A stretch of DNA of 64,000 nucleotides from BPGX01 sp035405785 (lineage in GTDB: Bacteria > Bacteroidota > Bacteroidia > B-17B0 > Aurantibacillaceae), in the NCBI GenBank assembly GCA_035405785.1, contig DAONJS010000006.1, positions 62,001 through 126,000 of the forward strand. The letters are read 5' to 3'. The position numbers and the translations under genes are program-made. Positions 43,436-52,036 of the stretch are shown piece after piece. The number at the start of each line of letters is the position of its first letter. The first letter of the stretch is position 1. The notes beneath the pieces were generated by a model. It saw only the letters and a list, made by a program, of their open reading frames with translations, made no database searches and had not been told where the DNA came from.

Positions 43436-43981
43436 GTGGAAAATAATAATCGACAATTGTATTTTATTGCTCTTATTCCACCTGAAAATATCTCACAAAA
43501 AATTCATCAGATTAAATTATATGTTTCTACAAAATACCATTGCAAGCATTCATTAAAATCTCCTCCTCATATCACCATCATTCCACCATTTCGCTATTCA
43601 GATAAAAAAGAAATTAAACTATTAGAGTCCATTCAATTTTTCAACCAAAAAAATTTTTCTAAATCAATTTCTGTTCAAATAAATAACTACGATGTTTTTT
43701 TACCAAAAGTAGTTTTTATTAAAGTGCTTCATTCTGATGAATTGCAAACTCTTTATGAAAAAACTAATCATTTTGTAAAAACCGAATTGAATATTGTAAA
43801 AGACCTTGAGCCAAGACCATTCCATCCTCATATAACCATTGCATTTAGAGATATAAAAAAGACAGAAACATTAACCATTAAAAATGATGCGGAACAACAT
43901 TTTCCTATTTCAGAAAAATTTGAAATTTCAAAAATTTCTTTACTCAAATATATCCATCATCAATGGGAAATTATAATTTAA
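43436..43981 (+). CDS. 2H phosphoesterase (2'-5' RNA ligase-like family)
   Basis: Small 181-residue protein with two HxT motifs, PPHITI (about 43-48) and HPHITIAF (about 124-131), the two-histidine active site of the 2H superfamily (LigT/CPDase-like). Beta strands around the motifs fit the fold. Reaction could be cyclic-phosphodiester hydrolysis on RNA ends or nucleotides; substrate unknown. The start is a GTG (43436), 6 bp after the ABC stop; no nearby in-frame ATG exists. Confidence 0.8.
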   Translation: MENNNRQLYFIALIPPENISQKIHQIKLYVSTKYHCKHSLKSPPHITIIPPFRYSDKKEIKLLESIQFFNQKNFSKSISVQINNYDVFLPKVVFIKVLHSDELQTLYEKTNHFVKTELNIVKDLEPRPFHPHITIAFRDIKKTETLTIKNDAEQHFPISEKFEISKISLLKYIHHQWEIII

Positions 43982-44008
43982 TTTGCACATTCAATTAAAA
44001 ATTCATCT

Positions 44009-45172
44009 ATGAAAAATATCGCAGTAATTGGGTCAGGAACAATGGGTGTAGGAATTGCTCAAGTGGCACTTACAAGTAATTGCAAAGTATTTTTATTTGA
44101 CATTTCTGAAAATGCTTTGAATAAAGCCAAAAATCAAATAACTCAAAACATTGACAAACTTGTAGAAAAAGGAAAAATTACATCAGATCAAAAAAATCAA
44201 TTTCTTCAAAATATTCACTTTATTTCATCATTAAAAGAATTATCAGATATTGATTTGGTTATTGAAGCGGTTGTTGAAAATTTAGAAGTCAAAAAAAATT
44301 TATTTAAAGAAATAGAAAGCATTGTATCAGATAAATGTATCTTATCATCAAATACTTCTTCACTTTCGTTGCACTCAATGATAAAAGAATTATCACATCC
44401 AGAAAGATTTTTAGGCATACATTTTTTTAACCCTGCACCTTTGATGCCTCTTGTAGAAGTTATTCCTACTATTCTTACAAACAAAGAAATTCTGAATACT
44501 GTTTTGAATACCTTAAAAAATTGGAATAAAGTTACAGTTATTGCAAAAGATACACCTGGATTCATAGTGAATAGAATTGCTCGTCCTTTTTATAGCGAAG
44601 CATTAAGAATTTTTGAAGAAAATATTGCTGACATTGCTACTATTGACTGGACAATGAAAAACATCGGTGGTTTTAAAATGGGACCTTTTGAACTAATGGA
44701 TTTTATTGGCCATGATGTCAATTATATTGTTACAGAAACTGTTTGGACACAAATGTATTTTGATCCAAAATACAAACCGTCTATTACTCAAAAAAGATTA
44801 TTAGAAGCAGGATTATTGGGAAGAAAAACAGGAAGAGGTTTTTACGATTACTCTCAACCTTTACCAACAGAACCCACTATAAAAGATTCAGAATTGCACC
44901 AAAGAATTTTTATGCGAATACTTTCAATGCTCATCAATGAAGCCGCTGATGCATTATACTACAACATAGCCACAAAAGAAGATATTGAATTAGCAATGAC
45001 CAAAGGTGTTAATTACCCAAAAGGACTCTTGCATTGGGCTGATGAATTAGGAATTCCTACCATTTACAATGAGTTGCAAAAACTATACGAATATTATCAG
45101 GAGGACAGATACAGACCATCTGTTTTATTAAAGCAAAAAGTCAATTCAAATGAAAAATTTTTCAATGTGTAA
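44009..45172 (+). CDS. 3-hydroxyacyl-CoA dehydrogenase
   Basis: NAD-dependent enzyme that oxidises the 3-hydroxyl of acyl-CoA, in beta-oxidation or in the lower phenylacetate route (PaaH-like). The 387 residues have GSGTMGVGIAQV (8-19), IEAVVENLEVK (about 84-94), SSNTSSLS, HFFNPAPLMPLVEVI with catalytic His (about 138) and DTPGFIVNRIARPF (about 179-192). The C-terminal domain is longer than in single-domain 3-hydroxybutyryl-CoA dehydrogenase (about 285) and looks like a second, duplicated HCDH_C-type segment (about 290-380). A thiolase lies at 48932 on the other strand. Confidence 0.9.
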   Translation: MKNIAVIGSGTMGVGIAQVALTSNCKVFLFDISENALNKAKNQITQNIDKLVEKGKITSDQKNQFLQNIHFISSLKELSDIDLVIEAVVENLEVKKNLFKEIESIVSDKCILSSNTSSLSLHSMIKELSHPERFLGIHFFNPAPLMPLVEVIPTILTNKEILNTVLNTLKNWNKVTVIAKDTPGFIVNRIARPFYSEALRIFEENIADIATIDWTMKNIGGFKMGPFELMDFIGHDVNYIVTETVWTQMYFDPKYKPSITQKRLLEAGLLGRKTGRGFYDYSQPLPTEPTIKDSELHQRIFMRILSMLINEAADALYYNIATKEDIELAMTKGVNYPKGLLHWADELGIPTIYNELQKLYEYYQEDRYRPSVLLKQKVNSNEKFFNV

Positions 45173-45210
45173 ATTATTTCTCAAATTTGCCTACAATTAA
45201 AAAACAAATT

Positions 45211-45738
45211 ATGAAAAAAATAGCTTTATTATTAGCCGTTGGAACTATCGCCCTTAGTGTTATTTCTTGTGGTAAAAAGGAAGAAGAAATTAAAGCTCCC
45301 GAAGGAATGATGACACTTGATTTATCAAAGTATGGGAAAACTTTCATAATATTTGTACCTGATTCTGCTACAAATGGCAAGTTGGAAATATCAGAACAAC
45401 CAGGTGGTTTATTAGAAGTAAAAGTTGGAAAACAATTTGATATTATTATTAAAGAAGGTGAAGAAGATATTGCATTTAGAAAAACTGATTTAGGTAACGA
45501 CGATGTGTATAAAATCAAACAATTTTTTGTAGACGAACCAACTGCTATTGCTTGGGAATGGGCAATTGGTGATATGCCTTCAGAATTTCATTTTCTGACT
45601 GTTCAAAAAGTTGGAAATAGTGCTTATACATTTGAAGATAATAGAAATTCAGATGGATCTCCATTCTCTAAATCGTCTATTGAAAAAATGTTAGAATCGT
45701 GTAAGAACATCAAACCTGCTCCTAAAAAAGAAGAATAG
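45211..45738 (+). CDS. lipoprotein of unknown function
   Basis: This 175-residue protein has a lipoprotein signal (MKKIALLLAVGTIALSVISC, lipidated Cys20) followed by a charged linker and a compact region with many alternating hydrophobic residues (about 30-170). I recognise no domain. The in-frame TTG at 45187 lies in an AAATTTG promoter-like stretch and is not the start. It lies 38 bp after the 3-hydroxyacyl-CoA dehydrogenase and 69 bp before the VWA protein. Confidence 0.75.
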   Translation: MKKIALLLAVGTIALSVISCGKKEEEIKAPEGMMTLDLSKYGKTFIIFVPDSATNGKLEISEQPGGLLEVKVGKQFDIIIKEGEEDIAFRKTDLGNDDVYKIKQFFVDEPTAIAWEWAIGDMPSEFHFLTVQKVGNSAYTFEDNRNSDGSPFSKSSIEKMLESCKNIKPAPKKEE

Positions 45739-45807
45739 TATTTTAATTACAAGCACATTCTTAATAGGAATTTATTTTTATACTATAAAATTTGTGTAAA
45801 TAATTTG

Positions 45808-47223
45808 ATGTTTAGTCGGCAAATTACTTTTATATTTGTTTTTGTTGTAATTGTTCAAAATACTTTTTTGTTATCACAAAATGTTTGCAAGCCTTGTGAA
45901 GAAAAAAAGAAAAAAGCACTACAAACTGCCCGTCTTACAAGAGTACTAATCATCTTTGATGCAAGTAACAGCATGAAAGGAAAGTGGAATAATAAAGAAA
46001 AAATTTCCACTGCAAAAGAATTAGCCCATCAACTTATTGATTCTCTTTCAAAAATACCTAATGTTCAGTTAGCCCTTAGAGTTTATGGTGCTTCCGTAAA
46101 ATATCCTCCTGGCGATTGTAAAGATTCAAAATTAGTTATTCCTTTCAAACCTAATAATATCAAGGAAATCAAAGAATATATCAATCAGTTAAAACCAACA
46201 GGTATTACACCTATTGAACATTCATTAAACCTTGCGGCAAATGATTTTCCCGATAATCAATCTCTTAATAACATCATCATTATCACAGACGGTATTGAAG
46301 AATGCGGCGGAGATCCTTGTAAAGCAAGAGAATATCTGGAATCTCAGGGAATAATATTTAAACCATTTATCATTGGCATTGGATTAACTGCACAACAAGC
46401 ACAAACTTTCAATTGTGTTGGAAATTATTTAAGTTCTGAACAACCAAATCTTTTCAAAAATATTTCAGAAGTAATCATTCAACAAAAATTAAATAAAACC
46501 ACCGCTCAAGTAAATTTATTAGATATTGCAGGAAGACCAATAGAAACTGATGTTAATCTTACATTCTATGACATTAAGAAAAATACTTATGTATATAACT
46601 ATGTTCATTCTCTCAATGAAATCAATAATCCTGATACAATAGTGTTACCTTCACATATTACATACAAAGTTGTTGCCCATACCATTCCCCCCGCTGAAAG
46701 TAACACAGTAACTTTAAATGAAGGGAAACACAATATTATTCCTATAAACACTCCACAAGGAAGTTTGTATATTCAAAGAGAAAAAGGGATATTTAATTTT
46801 AATGAAAAAGTAAGAGTAGTAGTTAGAGATAAAAAAACTAAACAAATTTATAATGTTCAAAACCTGAATACTTATGAAAAATATCTGATTGGCAACTATG
46901 AACTCAATATTCTAACATTACCTAAAATAGTTACAACTACTGACATAACACCTGCAAAGACAACCACAATAAACATTTCATCTGCAGGAGAATTAAAAAT
47001 ACAATCTTTAGAAGCAGGCAACGGAAGTATTTTTTTAGTAAAGGAAAATGCACCATTAGAATGGGTTTGTAATTTATCTAATTCTTCTGAACAAGTTTAT
47101 TATTTACAACCAGGCAATTACAAAATTGTATGGCGAGCAAAATCAATGCGTTCAAGTGCCTACACCATTCAAAAAGATGTTAGCATAAAACCACATCAAT
47201 CTTATCTTGTAAAACTTTATTAA
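45808..47223 (+). CDS. secreted von Willebrand factor A domain protein
   Basis: Exported 471-residue protein. After a hydrophobic signal (about 1-23) and a short Cys/Lys segment CKPCEEKKKK, a VWA domain (about 45-215) has the MIDAS residues DASNSM (about 50), the TGITP Thr (about 131) and ITDGIEECGGDPC (about 161-173). The C-terminal half (about 225-471) has several beta-sandwich segments, possibly carboxypeptidase-regulatory-like (IAGRPIETDVNLTFYD). The cysteine pair near the MIDAS resembles TerY/CoxE-distant secreted VWA proteins. Its stop overlaps the opposite lipid kinase stop by 4 bp. Role unknown: metal-dependent protein binding at the envelope is a guess. Confidence 0.8.
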   Translation: MFSRQITFIFVFVVIVQNTFLLSQNVCKPCEEKKKKALQTARLTRVLIIFDASNSMKGKWNNKEKISTAKELAHQLIDSLSKIPNVQLALRVYGASVKYPPGDCKDSKLVIPFKPNNIKEIKEYINQLKPTGITPIEHSLNLAANDFPDNQSLNNIIIITDGIEECGGDPCKAREYLESQGIIFKPFIIGIGLTAQQAQTFNCVGNYLSSEQPNLFKNISEVIIQQKLNKTTAQVNLLDIAGRPIETDVNLTFYDIKKNTYVYNYVHSLNEINNPDTIVLPSHITYKVVAHTIPPAESNTVTLNEGKHNIIPINTPQGSLYIQREKGIFNFNEKVRVVVRDKKTKQIYNVQNLNTYEKYLIGNYELNILTLPKIVTTTDITPAKTTTINISSAGELKIQSLEAGNGSIFLVKENAPLEWVCNLSNSSEQVYYLQPGNYKIVWRAKSMRSSAYTIQKDVSIKPHQSYLVKLY

Positions 47224-48107
47224 TTATTTCTTACAAACACTTTCACTGCAGAAGGAATTACTTCAATAACAACCTTCTCTGCATTACTCAATAATCGTGG
47301 CTCTCCATCAATATGATATGATTTATTATTTTCATTTAAATCAATTTCCATTCTGTTAGTTTTAAAGTAAACCATTGGCTTTCTTTCCTTTTTCATCAAT
47401 AAATTACATAGCACATAAGGATACATCAATAAATTTATTTTTTTCAACATTGCAACATTCAATAATCCATCATCAACTTTTGCTGATGGCGAGATATAAA
47501 ACTCATTTCCATACTGCGGAATGTTCAAGATAGATAATATTAAAAAATCTCCCTTAATTGTTTGCTGATTTAAGTGCAATTTTAAATTTACAGATTGATG
47601 AGAAAATATTTTTTTAAGAGTTACTTTAATATATCCCCAAAAACCTCTTGTAGATTGTTTTTCAAATTCCTCTGCAATATCAGCATCTATGCCAAATCCT
47701 ACTGCACTTAAAAAATACTGAGTTTCAATTTTATTTTTAAAACATACCTTCACTACACCAGCATCAATTTTCTTTACATTATTTTGTTTGATAATTTCTA
47801 ATGCAGAACTTGCATTAAGGGGTATGTTGAGAGTGCGGGCTAATCCATTTCCAGAACCAGAAGGTAAAATGCCTAATGTTTTATTTTGTTCAATAATTAT
47901 GGGCAAAAAACTATTTATCGTTCCATCTCCACCATTTACAATGATATTTTCATAATTCTTACTAATTTCCAAACATTCAGCAAATTGATTTTTACTTTGA
48001 ATAATAAAAATGTCGTCATTAAAAGATTGCTTAATTTGTTGAATCAATCTTTGTCTATTTCTTTCTCTACCAGAAAGTAAGTTAATTACAAAAAGGTTTT
48101 TTGACAT
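47220..48107 (-). CDS. diacylglycerol kinase-family lipid kinase (YegS/DagK-like)
   Basis: This 295-residue enzyme has the DAGK catalytic core: NGGDGTINSFL (about 58-68, the GGDGT nucleotide site) and GILPSGSGNGLARTL (about 79-93), followed by the DAGK accessory domain with GFGIDADIAEEFE (about 138-150). It phosphorylates diacylglycerol, another lipid, or a sphingoid base using ATP, at the membrane. It is transcribed alone and ends against the VWA gene. Confidence 0.88.
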   Translation of the reverse strand: MSKNLFVINLLSGRERNRQRLIQQIKQSFNDDIFIIQSKNQFAECLEISKNYENIIVNGGDGTINSFLPIIIEQNKTLGILPSGSGNGLARTLNIPLNASSALEIIKQNNVKKIDAGVVKVCFKNKIETQYFLSAVGFGIDADIAEEFEKQSTRGFWGYIKVTLKKIFSHQSVNLKLHLNQQTIKGDFLILSILNIPQYGNEFYISPSAKVDDGLLNVAMLKKINLLMYPYVLCNLLMKKERKPMVYFKTNRMEIDLNENNKSYHIDGEPRLLSNAEKVVIEVIPSAVKVFVRNN

Positions 48108-48163
48108 CTGTAAAAATTTTCATTTTGATAAATTGTTCATTTGTAAATTGATTTCAATATTTA

Positions 48164-48790
48164 TTAAATAAAATAAACAAGTACAGCACTAATTATCAAA
48201 CTTGCTCCAGAAAGCAATCCGCTATTATGTTCTAATTGATGAAAATTAATTTTTGTAGATAATGTATCAAAAAAATAAACCCAAAATACAGAACTCACAT
48301 AAGATATAATAAAATAAATCCCACTAATTATCAAAGCATATTGCCAGTCAAAAATACCGCCTACCAAATACATTCCTGTTATTTCCATACAAGGCGAAAA
48401 CAACATTCCAATAATGAGCAATTTTACTTGTTGATGAACATCTTTTTGTTTCAATACTTCATCTTCATGATACAAATGAAAATGATGATGATAATAATGT
48501 TTGTAAATAAAATAAACACCAAGAATAAATAAAATCAAAGATGATAAAATTTTTATTGAGATAATTTGACTTAAAGAATCTGCCAAAAAACTTCCAGAAA
48601 ATGCAAAAGCAAATCCCAATACAATTGTGCTCAAAATATGAGCAACACTTACTAATGAAACTATTTTTAAGGTATAAAAATAATCCCACTTATATTTTTT
48701 TTTCATAGCCATTACAGGCATCCAATGACTTGGAATAAGCCCGTGCAACACACTTAAAAAAACGACAGAAATAATTATCTCAACTTTCAT
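48164..48790 (-). CDS. polytopic membrane protein with His-rich loop (possible metal exporter)
   Basis: This 208-residue protein has about six membrane segments. The first carries VLHGLIPSHWMPV, close to the HGxxxxH style of NicO/RcnA-type transporters, and a loop (about 100-112) is very His-rich (HYYHHHFHLYHED). A later segment has FSPCMEITG, with Cys and Glu in a membrane. These suggest a Ni/Co/Zn-type export or sensing protein, but the match is partial and I could not place it in a named family with certainty. It is monocistronic. Confidence 0.6.
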   Translation of the reverse strand: MKVEIIISVVFLSVLHGLIPSHWMPVMAMKKKYKWDYFYTLKIVSLVSVAHILSTIVLGFAFAFSGSFLADSLSQIISIKILSSLILFILGVYFIYKHYYHHHFHLYHEDEVLKQKDVHQQVKLLIIGMLFSPCMEITGMYLVGGIFDWQYALIISGIYFIISYVSSVFWVYFFDTLSTKINFHQLEHNSGLLSGASLIISAVLVYFI

Positions 48791-48841
48791 TTAATAAAAA
48801 TAACATCTGCTTCTAAAAAATTTCGTTTTTACTTTACAATT

Positions 48842-48897
48842 ATTGTAAGGGCGTATGGCGATACGCACCATTTTGTAAGGGCGTATGGCGATACGCC
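48842..48897. repeat. two 24-bp direct repeats, each a hairpin
   Basis: Two copies 30 bp apart (48842-48865 and 48872-48895). The second forms GGGCGTAT-ggcg-ATACGCCC (48878-48897), an 8-bp stem. They lie downstream of the thiolase gene and upstream of the His-rich membrane protein gene. The sequence GGGCGTATGGCGATACGCCC resembles dispersed intergenic repeats I recall from other genomes; it might also help end transcription. Confidence 0.7.
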
Positions 48898-48931
48898 CCT
48901 ACTAAATATAATCATTGAAAAAAATCAAGAA

Positions 48932-50116
48932 TTATTTTACATTTTCAATCAACATTGCACTGGCTCCACCTCCACCATTGCAAATTCCCGCTAAACCATA
49001 CTTTCCATTATTTTGTTTCAACACATTGATGAGTGTAACAATAATTCTTGCTCCTGATGCTCCTAATGGATGTCCTAATGATACTGCACCACCATTCACA
49101 TTTAATTTTTCAAGTGGAATATTCAAAATCTTTGCATTCACCAATGCTACTACTGAAAATGCTTCATTGATTTCAAAATAATCTATATCTGATATTTTTA
49201 GTCCTGCTTTTTCTGCGGCTAATGGCATTGCTTTGGAAGGTGTTGTGGTAAACCAAGTTGGCTCTTGTTCTGCATCTGCATAAGAACGAATAATTGCTAA
49301 CGGTTTTAAACCTAATTTTTCTGCTTTTTCTTTGCTCATCAATACAACTGCTGCTGCTCCATCATTAATTGTAGATGCATTTGCAGCTGTAATAGTTCCA
49401 TCTTTTTCAAATGCAGGTTTTAATTGTTTTAATTTTTCAAAATTCACATTTTTATATTCTTCATCTTCTGCAACAACTACAGTTCCTTTTTTACCTTGAA
49501 CTTCCACAGGAACAACTTCATCTTTGAATTTACCTTTTGCCCATGCATCAGCAGATCTTTGATAAGACATAATTGCATAGTTATCTTGCTCTTCACGACT
49601 AATTTTATATTCTGTTGCACACACTTCAGCACAACTACCCATAATCTTTCCTGAATAAACATCTAATAATCCATCTTTACTTATACCATCTATTAAAGTA
49701 GCATTTCCAAATTTTGATCCCCATCTGTTAGTTTCGGAATAATAAGGTGTCAAACTCATACTTTCCATACCACCTGCTACCACTACATCATTATCGCCCA
49801 GCATAATACTTTGTGCTCCAAGCATAATAGATTTCATACCAGATGCACACACTTTGTTTATAGTAGTACAAGGTACATTATCTGGAATACCTGCAAATCT
49901 TGCGGCTTGACGAGCAGGAGCTTGTCCTACATTAGCTTGCAAAACATTTCCCATAAATACTTCCTGAACTTCCGCAGGATTTAATTTAATTTTTTCAAGA
50001 GCACCTTTAATAGCCGCAGCACCTAATTTTGTTGCAGAAACTGAAGATAAACTTCCACCAAAACTTCCTAATGGCGTTCTAACTGCAGAAACAATGTACA
50101 CAACTCTTTTTTCCAT
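48932..50116 (-). CDS. acetyl-CoA acyltransferase (thiolase)
   Basis: Condensing or thiolytic enzyme of acyl-CoA metabolism: forms acetoacetyl-CoA or cleaves 3-ketoacyl-CoA. The 394 residues carry the N-terminal VSAVRTPLGSFGGSLS, the nucleophile Cys in INKVCASGMKS (about 88), INEAFSVVAL (about 343), GGAVSLGHPLGASGARI and the second Cys in GICNGGGGASAM (about 380). This is the acetyl-CoA C-acetyltransferase type. ATG 50116 is preferred to ATG 50143, because a TATATTTG promoter element lies between them. It could serve with the 3-hydroxyacyl-CoA dehydrogenase and paaZ, but is not linked to them. Confidence 0.93.
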   Translation of the reverse strand: MEKRVVYIVSAVRTPLGSFGGSLSSVSATKLGAAAIKGALEKIKLNPAEVQEVFMGNVLQANVGQAPARQAARFAGIPDNVPCTTINKVCASGMKSIMLGAQSIMLGDNDVVVAGGMESMSLTPYYSETNRWGSKFGNATLIDGISKDGLLDVYSGKIMGSCAEVCATEYKISREEQDNYAIMSYQRSADAWAKGKFKDEVVPVEVQGKKGTVVVAEDEEYKNVNFEKLKQLKPAFEKDGTITAANASTINDGAAAVVLMSKEKAEKLGLKPLAIIRSYADAEQEPTWFTTTPSKAMPLAAEKAGLKISDIDYFEINEAFSVVALVNAKILNIPLEKLNVNGGAVSLGHPLGASGARIIVTLINVLKQNNGKYGLAGICNGGGGASAMLIENVK

Positions 50117-50132
50117 AATTTTAAATTTTCTG

Positions 50133-50140
50133 CAAATATA
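50133..50140 (-). promoter_or_regulatory. -7 promoter element (TATATTTG) for thiolase
   Basis: Perfect minus-strand TAnnTTTG match followed by C, 16 bp before ATG 50116; this decides the thiolase start. Confidence 0.65.
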
Positions 50141-50180
50141 CATAATTTAGTTGTGAGTTTTGAGTTGTAAATTTTACCCT

Positions 50181-50395
50181 CATTACGAGCGAAGCGAAGT
50201 AATCTCTATTCTCACATCGTCATTGCGAGCGAAGCGAAGCAATCCCAAAAGTATATTCCTCATCTCTGATGAGATTGCTTCAGGTATTCACCCTCGCAAT
50301 GACGGGGATTTCAATACGAGATTGCTTCGGACTATCGTCCTCGTGCTGACGCTAACGGTCAGCATCCCGCACATTTATCGTCGGGACAATGACGA
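50181..50395. repeat. dispersed GAGCGAAGCGAAG-type repeat cluster
   Basis: The 362-bp divergent gap between thiolase and hemL holds two direct copies of a 25-bp unit (50181-50205 and 50221-50245, core GAGCGAAGCGAAGCAATC in the second), then inverted half-copies (GAGATTGCTTC at 50271 and 50319; CTCGCAATGACG at 50293), and a small hairpin GCTGAC..GTCAGC near 50344-50362. It is clearly repetitive and non-coding; a short ORF through it is spurious. Outside it the gap contains only the two promoters. Confidence 0.8.
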
Positions 50396-50437
50396 CAAAA
50401 ACTAAAAACTATTCACTATTCGCTCTTCACTTTTCAC

Positions 50438-50445
50438 TACATTTG
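50438..50445 (+). promoter_or_regulatory. -7 promoter element (TACATTTG) for hemL
   Basis: TAnnTTTG match 33 bp before ATG 50479. It supports ATG 50479 over the longer in-frame ORF that begins at 50389 in repeat DNA. Confidence 0.6.
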
Positions 50446-50478
50446 ACCCCACATTTTAATTCTATAATTCATAACAAT

Positions 50479-51810
50479 ATGAAAAATCAAAATTCTCAAA
50501 AACTTTTTGAAAAGGCATTACAATTATTTCCTGGTGGTGTTAATTCTCCTGTTAGAGCATTCAAAAGCGTTGGCGGAACACCCATCTTTATTCAAAAAGG
50601 AAAGGGTTCTAAAATTTATGATGAAGATAACAACGAATACATTGATTATTGCAATAGTTGGGGACCTCTCATTTTAGGACACGCTCATCCCAAAGTAATA
50701 GAAGCCGCTTACAATGCAATGATTAACGGCACTTCATTTGGTGCTCCCACAAAATTAGAAAATCAATTAGCCGAACTCATTATTCAAAACCATCCTTTTA
50801 TTGAAAAAATTCGCTTTGTAAGCAGCGGTACAGAAGCCGTGATGAGTGCAATCCGCCTTGCAAGAGCATACACAGGCAAAAACAAAATCATTAAGTTTGA
50901 AGGATGTTATCATGGACATTCTGATGCTTTGCTTGTGAAGGCAGGTTCTGGATTAGTAACTTTTGGACAATCTTCTTCTGCGGGTGTTCCAAAAGAAGTT
51001 ATTCAGCATACACTTGTGCTTCCGTTAGATAATGAATCTGCTGTTGAAATGGCATTTAATGAGTTTGCAAATGATATTGCTGCAGTTATTATTGAACCAA
51101 TACCTGCAAACAATGGATTGCTATTACAAAGAAAAGAGTATCTGCAATTTTTGAGAAACATCACACAAAAGTACAATGCTTTGTTGATTTTTGATGAAGT
51201 AATTTCAGGTTTTCGTGTGGGATTTACAGGTGCTGCAGGTTATTACAACATTCAACCTGATATTATTACATTTGGAAAAATCATTGGTGGTGGCTTTCCT
51301 GTAGGTTCTTATGCTTCTTCAAAAGAAATTATGAAAATGGTTTCTCCTGATGGTCCAATGTATCAGGCAGGTACATTAAGTGGTAATCCAGTTGCAATGG
51401 CAGCAGGGTATGCACAATTAAGTGAGTGTTTGCAAAAAGGTTTTTATGAACAGCTCAATGCTACTAAAACTTTATTGATAAACGAATTGAAAAAAATTAT
51501 TCCTCCAAAATCCGATTTAAAAGTATTCCACTGCGAATCTATTTTCTGGATAACTTTTTCAGATAAAGAAAATTTACAAAACATTAGTGTAATAGATACT
51601 GAGTCAGATTTAAATATTCGCACAGCAAAAGATATTGATGCACAGAAAATGCAATCGTTTAATAAGTTATTTCATTTGTTGTTAGAAAATGGTATTTATC
51701 TTGGTCCATCTGGTTATGAAGTAGGATTCATCAGTGCAGCCCACACCTCAGAAGATATTGAAAAAACAGCAGAAGTGTTTTACAAAATTATTAAAGAATG
51801 GTGGGGATGA
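50479..51810 (+). CDS. hemL: glutamate-1-semialdehyde 2,1-aminomutase
   Basis: PLP enzyme that makes 5-aminolevulinate from glutamate-1-semialdehyde in the C5 haem route. The 443 residues contain FPGGVNSPVRAF (about 17-28), IDYCNSWGPLILGHAHP, SGTEAVMSAIRLAR, CYHGHSDALL, FDEVISGFRVG and the PLP-lysine motif ITFGKIIGGGFPVG (about 268-281). This is slightly longer than E. coli HemL (426). A start at 50389 is possible by frame but falls in the repeat cluster. It is transcribed alone, divergently from thiolase. Confidence 0.95.
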   Translation: MKNQNSQKLFEKALQLFPGGVNSPVRAFKSVGGTPIFIQKGKGSKIYDEDNNEYIDYCNSWGPLILGHAHPKVIEAAYNAMINGTSFGAPTKLENQLAELIIQNHPFIEKIRFVSSGTEAVMSAIRLARAYTGKNKIIKFEGCYHGHSDALLVKAGSGLVTFGQSSSAGVPKEVIQHTLVLPLDNESAVEMAFNEFANDIAAVIIEPIPANNGLLLQRKEYLQFLRNITQKYNALLIFDEVISGFRVGFTGAAGYYNIQPDIITFGKIIGGGFPVGSYASSKEIMKMVSPDGPMYQAGTLSGNPVAMAAGYAQLSECLQKGFYEQLNATKTLLINELKKIIPPKSDLKVFHCESIFWITFSDKENLQNISVIDTESDLNIRTAKDIDAQKMQSFNKLFHLLLENGIYLGPSGYEVGFISAAHTSEDIEKTAEVFYKIIKEWWG

Positions 51811-52036
51811 TGTGAGTGAAGAGTGAAAAATGAAAAACACTGACATTTATGTCGGTTTTGAATAATTGATTTTACAAAAAATTCCGAAGAGATGAAATGA
51901 TGACAATTTAGAATATTCACACATGCCGTAAGAGACAGAAAATAAAAGCGTAAGAAAAGAAAAGTGAAAAATAATTTATTTAGAAAGTTACATTTTTGTT
52001 GATAAAGTTTCTTTTCATAACAAATAATTTTTATGT

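Noticed and set aside
48842..48897. Start of a CRISPR array
   Set aside because: Only two 24-bp copies, separated by 6 bp; a hairpin repeat, and no cas genes.
50160..50405. Protein-coding gene upstream of hemL
   Set aside because: It is made of the GAGCGAAGCGAAG repeat cluster and inverted half-copies; no coding signal.
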